From Verrucomicrobiales bacterium (lineage in GTDB: Bacteria; Verrucomicrobiota; Verrucomicrobiia; Limisphaerales; J093): a stretch of DNA of 64,000 bases. The translations under genes were made by a program, and so were the position numbers. The stretch is from the NCBI GenBank assembly GCA_024233215.1, contig JACKPW010000003.1:186001-250000 (forward strand), given 5' to 3'. This document shows positions 59,535 to 64,000 of the stretch, piece after piece; position 1 is the stretch's first letter; the number at the start of each line of letters is the position of its first letter. A model generated the notes under the pieces. The model was not told where the DNA came from, searched no databases, and saw only the letters and a list, made by a program, of their open reading frames with translations.

Positions 59535-62249
59535 ATGAACATGCGCAAGTCCTGCTTCTGGTTGACGACCTTGGGGACCTGGCTGCTGGCCCTTCCCGGG
59601 CATCCCGCCGCCACCCCCGTAACGGAAACGGCTGTCAACCTCGCCGCCGTCGCCACCCCCTCTGCGTCCCATGTGTCGGGAGACACCTCGCTGGCCGCAC
59701 TCAACGATGGCAACGAACCCCGCAACTCGCTCGAACGCGGGACGGGGTCGTATGGGAACTGGCCCCGACGAGACACCCAATGGGTCGAATACGACTGGAG
59801 TCAGCCCATCAGCACCCGCCGGGTCGAGGTCTATTGGTGGGACGATCACCGTGGCGTGCGACTGCCGGCCCGGTGCCGGTTGTTGTATTGGAACGGCACC
59901 GCGTTCGTGGCCATCCCGCACGCCCAGGGCCTCGGCGTGGAAGGGGACACCTTCAATGTCACCACTTTCGACGAGATCACCACTTCCCGGCTACGACTGG
60001 AGATGGACGGAGCTGGCACGTTCTCCACCGGCTTGCTGGAATGGCGGGTGCTGGATTCGGGCCGGTCGCCCGCGTTCCCCCCAAAGGTGGCAGCCGGAGT
60101 CGATCGCACGGTGATGGTGGGTGGTCGAACCTACCTCAGTGGCAGCGTGAAGACCCTGGGGCAGGGTCCCACACCGCCGGAGTTTCGCTGGACCCGGCAG
60201 TCCGGTCCCGGTGAAGTGATGTTCGCGGATGCCACCGCCCTGGAAACCACCGCAGCCGTCTCGAAGCCGGGTGTCTATGTGCTGAAACTCACGGCCACCA
60301 GCGAGGGTCTGAGCGCCTCCGCCACCCTGACCCTGAAGGCGGATCAACCGCCGGCCGGGAAACGGTTGGACGTGGTCTACACCAAGCCCTACCGAATCGA
60401 CAGCCCGCTGTGGTCGGCACGGGCGCGGGCCTTGATCGTCCACTGGATTCCCCATTGCATCGATCAGATCAACCGGAGTGATCTCACCGAGGGCCAGGGA
60501 GGCATGGACAACTTCGACGAGGCGGCCAGGGCCCTGCGCGGCGAACCGCATGGGAAACACAAGGGGTACGTGTTCTCCAACGCCTGGGTACATCAAACCG
60601 TGGAATCGATGTGCCTCGCGCTCATGGTGAATGCCCAGGGCGACGCGGAAGTACTCGCGGCCCAGGCCCGGATGCGTGCCACGCTGGAGGAGTGGATCCC
60701 GCGCATTCTCGCAGCCCAGGAACCCGACGGCTATCTGCAGACCGCCTATACACTGGCTGATCGCAACCGTTGGCCCAAACGCTGGTCGCCGGAGCATCGA
60801 GGGGATCATGAGGGCTATGTGGCGGGTTACTTCATCGAATCCGCCATCAACCATTACACCCTCACCAACGGCCACGACCGCCGGTTGTACGATGCGGCGA
60901 AGAGGCTCGCGGATTGTTGGGTCGCCCACCTGGGGCCCGGGAAACAGGACTGGTATGACGGGCACCAGGAAATGGAACAAGCCCTGGTGCGCTTTGGCCG
61001 CTTTGTGAACGACATGGAGGGTGGCGGCCGCGGCGACGCTTACATTGCGCTGGCGAAGTTCCTGCTCGACTGCCGCCGGGACGGCAGTGAATACGACCAA
61101 AGCCAGGTCCCGGTGCAGCAACAGTATGAGGCGGTCGGCCACGCGGTGCGGGCGGCCTACAGCTACTCCGGCATGGCCGATGTGGCGGCCGAAACCGCGG
61201 ACCTCGATTACCAGAGCGCGGTCATGTCGCTTTGGGACAACCTGGTGAACCGCAAGTACTACGTGACCGGCGGCATCGGCAGCGGCGAAACCTCCGAAGG
61301 CTTCGGGCCCGATTATTCCCTGCCGCACCAGGCCTACTGCGAGTCCTGCTCAAGCTGTGGCCTCATCTTCTTCCAATACAAACTGAACCTGGCCTACCAC
61401 GACGCGAAATACGCCGATCTCTACGAGGAGACGATGTTCAACGCCCTGCTGGGCGCGATTGATCTGAAGGGAACCGTGTTCAACTACACCAACCCCCTCG
61501 TGGGCGGGCATCGCACGGCCTGGCATGTCTGCCCCTGTTGCGTGGGCAACATCCCGCGCACCCTCCTCATGATCCCCACCTGGACCTATCTGCGCGACTC
61601 CGACGGGCTCTATGTGAACCTCTTCATCGGCAGCACCATCACGGTCGAGAACGTCGCGGGCACCGACGTGGAGGTGGTCCAGCAGACCGACTACCCGTGG
61701 AGCGGGCACGTCGGCATGACGATCAATCCGAAACAGCCCGGGACCTTCAACGTCGCCGTTCGCATCCCCAACCGCACCACCAGTGCGCTTTACACCGGCA
61801 CCCCCGAGGTGGGCGGCCTGCTCTCCTTGCAGGTCAACGGAACTCCCTTCACCCCTGAAATGCGGAAGGGCTATGCCGTCATTCACCGCGAATGGCGCGC
61901 GGGCGACCGGATCGAACTGGAACTGCCCCTGAAACCGCAGCGGGTGACCTGCGATCCCCGCGTGGAAGCGAACCGCCGCCAGAGCGCGCTCCGCTATGGC
62001 CCCTTGATCTACAGTGTGGAACGGGCCGACCAGGCGGAGCTGCTCCAGCCAATCGGCGACCAACCCCTCACCCCGGAGTGGCGGCCTGACCTGCTCGACG
62101 GCGTGACCGTGCTCGAAGGTGCCTGGTCCGACGGCTCCTCCCTCACGGCCATTCCCTACTATGCGCGACAAAACCGCCCGTCCCCCGCAGCGGAAGGAAG
62201 GCCCCGGGAAGCGGATTCGCGCGTGTGGTTGAACACCGCGGACAGGTGA
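59535..62249 (+). CDS. Secreted multi-domain GH127 enzyme
   Basis: A 904-residue protein with signal CFWLTTLGTWLLALPGHPAA. Domain order: F5/8C-type carbohydrate-binding module (about 35-170, WVEYDWSQPISTRRVEVYWW), a PKD/Ig-like domain (about 175-270, ending LKLTATSEGLSASATLTLKA), then the DUF1680/GH127 barrel (about 275-880). The active-site pieces are YCESCSSCG (about residue 600) and HVCPCCVGNIP (about 662-672), matching the zinc-held cysteine chemistry. Alternative start ATG 59541. It differs from the enzyme at 10198 by having its extra domains at the front. Probably attacks beta-L-arabinofuranosides. Confidence 0.9.
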   Translation: MNMRKSCFWLTTLGTWLLALPGHPAATPVTETAVNLAAVATPSASHVSGDTSLAALNDGNEPRNSLERGTGSYGNWPRRDTQWVEYDWSQPISTRRVEVYWWDDHRGVRLPARCRLLYWNGTAFVAIPHAQGLGVEGDTFNVTTFDEITTSRLRLEMDGAGTFSTGLLEWRVLDSGRSPAFPPKVAAGVDRTVMVGGRTYLSGSVKTLGQGPTPPEFRWTRQSGPGEVMFADATALETTAAVSKPGVYVLKLTATSEGLSASATLTLKADQPPAGKRLDVVYTKPYRIDSPLWSARARALIVHWIPHCIDQINRSDLTEGQGGMDNFDEAARALRGEPHGKHKGYVFSNAWVHQTVESMCLALMVNAQGDAEVLAAQARMRATLEEWIPRILAAQEPDGYLQTAYTLADRNRWPKRWSPEHRGDHEGYVAGYFIESAINHYTLTNGHDRRLYDAAKRLADCWVAHLGPGKQDWYDGHQEMEQALVRFGRFVNDMEGGGRGDAYIALAKFLLDCRRDGSEYDQSQVPVQQQYEAVGHAVRAAYSYSGMADVAAETADLDYQSAVMSLWDNLVNRKYYVTGGIGSGETSEGFGPDYSLPHQAYCESCSSCGLIFFQYKLNLAYHDAKYADLYEETMFNALLGAIDLKGTVFNYTNPLVGGHRTAWHVCPCCVGNIPRTLLMIPTWTYLRDSDGLYVNLFIGSTITVENVAGTDVEVVQQTDYPWSGHVGMTINPKQPGTFNVAVRIPNRTTSALYTGTPEVGGLLSLQVNGTPFTPEMRKGYAVIHREWRAGDRIELELPLKPQRVTCDPRVEANRRQSALRYGPLIYSVERADQAELLQPIGDQPLTPEWRPDLLDGVTVLEGAWSDGSSLTAIPYYARQNRPSPAAEGRPREADSRVWLNTADR

Positions 62250-62333
62250 CGTCCAGACTCCCGCGAAGGCGGCAGGCACGGCGGATACCAACGCGCGGCT
62301 GCGCGACGGAAAAGATAATCTTGCCGACAAGGG

Positions 62334-62349
62334 TGGCACGGCTTCTGCT
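62334..62349 (+). promoter_or_regulatory. Possible sigma-54 promoter of pilT
   Basis: TGGCACGGCTTCTGCT: the -24 part TGGCAC is perfect and GG-N10-GC spacing is kept, with CTGCT at the -12 part. It ends 31 bases before the pilT start codon, a realistic distance. Sigma-54 control of type IV pilus genes is known in other bacteria. Confidence 0.4.
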
Positions 62350-62379
62350 GGTTGGCAGATTGTCGCCGGCCAAAACCCA

Positions 62380-63501
62380 ATGGAAACCGTGGCCAACCAT
62401 ACCCGGCTGAGCCGGTTGCTCGCCTGGTGCGAACAGCACGAGGCCTCCGACTTGCATCTGCGGGCCGGCAGTTCACCGTCCGTTCGCATCGACGGCGAAC
62501 TGCGACGGCTCGCGGAAAACGTGCAGGCTCCGCCCGAGCCCCTTGAACTCCAGGCCTGGCTGACCGAGGCGTTCTTCGAGACGACCGTTGCCCGGATTCT
62601 CGAGCGCCGCGAACTCGACCTGAGTTTCTTCCACGGCGACCGTCGGTATCGTGCAAACTTCAGCAAACAGCGCGGTCTCCAGGCGTGCTCGTTCCGCGCG
62701 GTGCCGCAGCAACGGAAGAAGCTGCAGGACCTGCGACTGCCGGATTCTCTGACGGATCTGCTGGCTACGCCTCGCGGTTTGGTGCTGGTGACGGGCCCCA
62801 CCGGCCAGGGCAAGAGCACGACCGCCCGCGCACTCCTCCAGGAACTGAACAGCACCCGTGCCCTGCGCGTGATCACCATCGAGGATCCCATCGAATACGT
62901 CTTCACCGATGACCGGTGCGAGTTCGAACAACGAGAGGTGGGCCTTGACACCGCTTCCTTCGCGGACGGCATCCGCAATGCCATGCGCCAGGATCCCGAT
63001 GTCCTGTTCATCGGCGAGATCCGCGATCGCGAGAGCATCTTCGCGGCGCTCCAGGCGGTGGAGACCGGTCATCTCGTCTTCAGCACGCTGCATGCGGACT
63101 CTGTCCCCCAGGCATTGGCCCGCTTGCGGGAGCATTTTCCCGCCACCGAACAGGGCAATGTCAGCAGCCTGCTGGCGCGCAACCTCACCGCCGTCATCAA
63201 TCAGCGGCTGCTGCCCGCCGTGCGGGGCGGACGCGTACCCTGCATCGAGGTGCTGAGACGCGACGCCGGGGTGGAGGACGCCGTCCGGAAAAACGACCTG
63301 CACCTGCTCAGCGGCATCATCGAGGTCTCCACCGAACGGGGCATGCACACCTTCGATCAGTACCTCATCGAACTGCTGGCGGCCGGCGATATCACGAACG
63401 AAACCGCGACCCACCACGCCGTCAACCGGCACAAGCTCGAACTGGCCCGCCGCGGTTTCGGCACGCAACCGGCCATTCTGCGGCCGGACAAGGATCGCTG
63501 A
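62380..63501 (+). CDS. pilT: PilT-like type IV pilus retraction ATPase
   Basis: A 373-residue cytoplasmic hexameric ATPase. The N-terminal PAS-like domain has CEQHEASDLHLRAGSSPSVR. The RecA core shows Walker A GPTGQGKST, the Asp box TIEDPIEYVFTDD, Walker B DVLFIGEIRDRESI and the His box ETGHLVFSTLHADS. The AIRNLI-type retraction motif near the C-terminus is not clearly kept, so it could be a PilU-like or divergent PilT. It overlaps no neighbour; the next gene starts 2 bases later. Confidence 0.93.
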   Translation: METVANHTRLSRLLAWCEQHEASDLHLRAGSSPSVRIDGELRRLAENVQAPPEPLELQAWLTEAFFETTVARILERRELDLSFFHGDRRYRANFSKQRGLQACSFRAVPQQRKKLQDLRLPDSLTDLLATPRGLVLVTGPTGQGKSTTARALLQELNSTRALRVITIEDPIEYVFTDDRCEFEQREVGLDTASFADGIRNAMRQDPDVLFIGEIRDRESIFAALQAVETGHLVFSTLHADSVPQALARLREHFPATEQGNVSSLLARNLTAVINQRLLPAVRGGRVPCIEVLRRDAGVEDAVRKNDLHLLSGIIEVSTERGMHTFDQYLIELLAAGDITNETATHHAVNRHKLELARRGFGTQPAILRPDKDR

Positions 63502-63503
63502 AG

Positions 63504-64000
63504 ATGATCGCCGTACTGCGCATCTTGTTTGGAGCCGGCCTGGGCGGGGTGCTGTTCCTCGCCCTGCGGGAGTCGAACCAGAACATCGCCGGGGATGTCA
63601 CGCCCGGTTTCTACCTGGCGGTCGGCCTCATCCTGGCGTTGGCCAATGCCATCGTCTGGGCCTCGTGGATCGGCGAGCGCATCGCCGGTCCGCTCGACAG
63701 CATGTATGTCGGCAAGGGTACTCCCGCCTCGCCGCACCTGGGATTGCGGCTCGCCCAGAAGGCCGCGGCACGGGGACATCGACGGCTCGCGGTCTTCCTG
63801 GCCTTCATCGAAGGCGTGCGGCATCCAGATTTCTCCGGGCCCTTCATCGTCGGCATGCGCAATGCCCGCCCCGGAGGCTGGCTGGAAAAGGTTTTCGCGC
63901 GCGAGGTGTACCGGTTCGACGGCGTGGACAACTGCGTGCGGGCTTACACCATTCTCAAACAACGCGGGATCAAGCCCCCGCCCCATCGCAACAAGGAAAT
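63504..64000 (+). CDS. Hypothetical membrane protein, partial
   Basis: Starts two bases after pilT and runs off the window; 165 residues are visible. Two hydrophobic segments (ILFGAGLGGVLFLALRES and YLAVGLILALANAIVWASWI) are followed by a basic cytoplasmic or periplasmic region (LRLAQKAAARGHRRLAVFLA). No family recognised; close coupling to pilT suggests a pilus-related role. Confidence 0.7.
   Translation, partial: MIAVLRILFGAGLGGVLFLALRESNQNIAGDVTPGFYLAVGLILALANAIVWASWIGERIAGPLDSMYVGKGTPASPHLGLRLAQKAAARGHRRLAVFLAFIEGVRHPDFSGPFIVGMRNARPGGWLEKVFAREVYRFDGVDNCVRAYTILKQRGIKPPPHRNKE

Noticed and set aside
1..64000. tRNA genes or a CRISPR array
   Set aside because: No cloverleaf with a T-arm GGTTCGA-type box was found between genes, and no regularly spaced direct repeats with unique spacers are present; the repeats seen are palindromic and dispersed.

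Overview
The window reads as a chromosomal segment of a high-GC Verrucomicrobiota bacterium, probably of the Limisphaerales (former subdivision 3) type. This is inferred from protein family content: many secreted single-gene hydrolases without SusC/D pairs, GH127 and GH27 enzymes, a C-P-x-R sulfatase with thrombospondin-type-3 repeats, DUF1080 proteins, PQQ-like propellers, SSS symporters, a type B succinate dehydrogenase and a Ni-superoxide dismutase. No rRNA or tRNA gene and no CRISPR array was seen. Nothing could be searched against a database, so names rest on motifs and recalled family features.

Layout. 1-2740 (minus strand): start of clpB, a Maf pyrophosphatase, and rpsI-rplM with an intrinsic terminator. 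3013-6972 (plus): the aspartate-family operon hom-thrC-lysC. 7023-9887: an ECF sigma factor, a probable membrane anti-sigma partner and a large membrane-anchored protein. 10198-12603 (minus): a secreted GH127 flanked by short repeats. 13074-17684: a small M50-like membrane protein, glycogen phosphorylase, a PhnB/VOC protein and a lipoprotein with a CxxCH heme motif. 17697-19472: a small-gene island that looks like a decayed integron. 19949-23161: a metallophosphatase and a CocE-type serine hydrolase. 23234-34987 (minus): a catabolic block (symporter, unknown 402-aa protein, DUF1349, sialidase-like protein, GH27, a DUF1080/beta-lactamase fusion, sulfatase). 35031-41420 (minus): a tightly overlapping type II secretion/type IV pilus operon (gspE, gspL-like, gspM-like, secretin). 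41664-46718: a Tat-exported TIM-barrel protein, a BNR-repeat protein, a lineage-type unknown, a zinc-ribbon protein and Ni-SOD. 46831-50218 (minus): sdhC-sdhA-sdhB. 50511-51821 (minus): an RsmB-like rRNA methyltransferase. 52120-57899: two PQQ-like propeller proteins, a DUF3311 protein and its SSS symporter. 58127-59203: a short acyl-adenylate-forming protein. 59535-62249: a second, multi-domain GH127. 62380-64000: a PilT-like ATPase and a partial membrane protein.

The genes suggest a heterotroph that exports enzymes to release sugars from sulfated, arabinosylated, galactosylated and possibly sialylated glycans, takes the products up with sodium symporters, respires through succinate dehydrogenase and stores glycogen. 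Export would use the type II/IV machinery, powered by GspE.

The most notable find is in 17697-19472. A minus-strand remnant matching the N-terminus of integron integrases lies divergent from three small plus-strand genes of visibly lower GC. One junction carries a 96-bp imperfect inverted repeat with three regularly spaced bulged bases, the layout of an integron attC site. I interpret this as a fossil integron with stranded cassettes. Several intergenic inverted-repeat families (8001, 10158/12686, 12724/57916, 19640, 28229) are also described.
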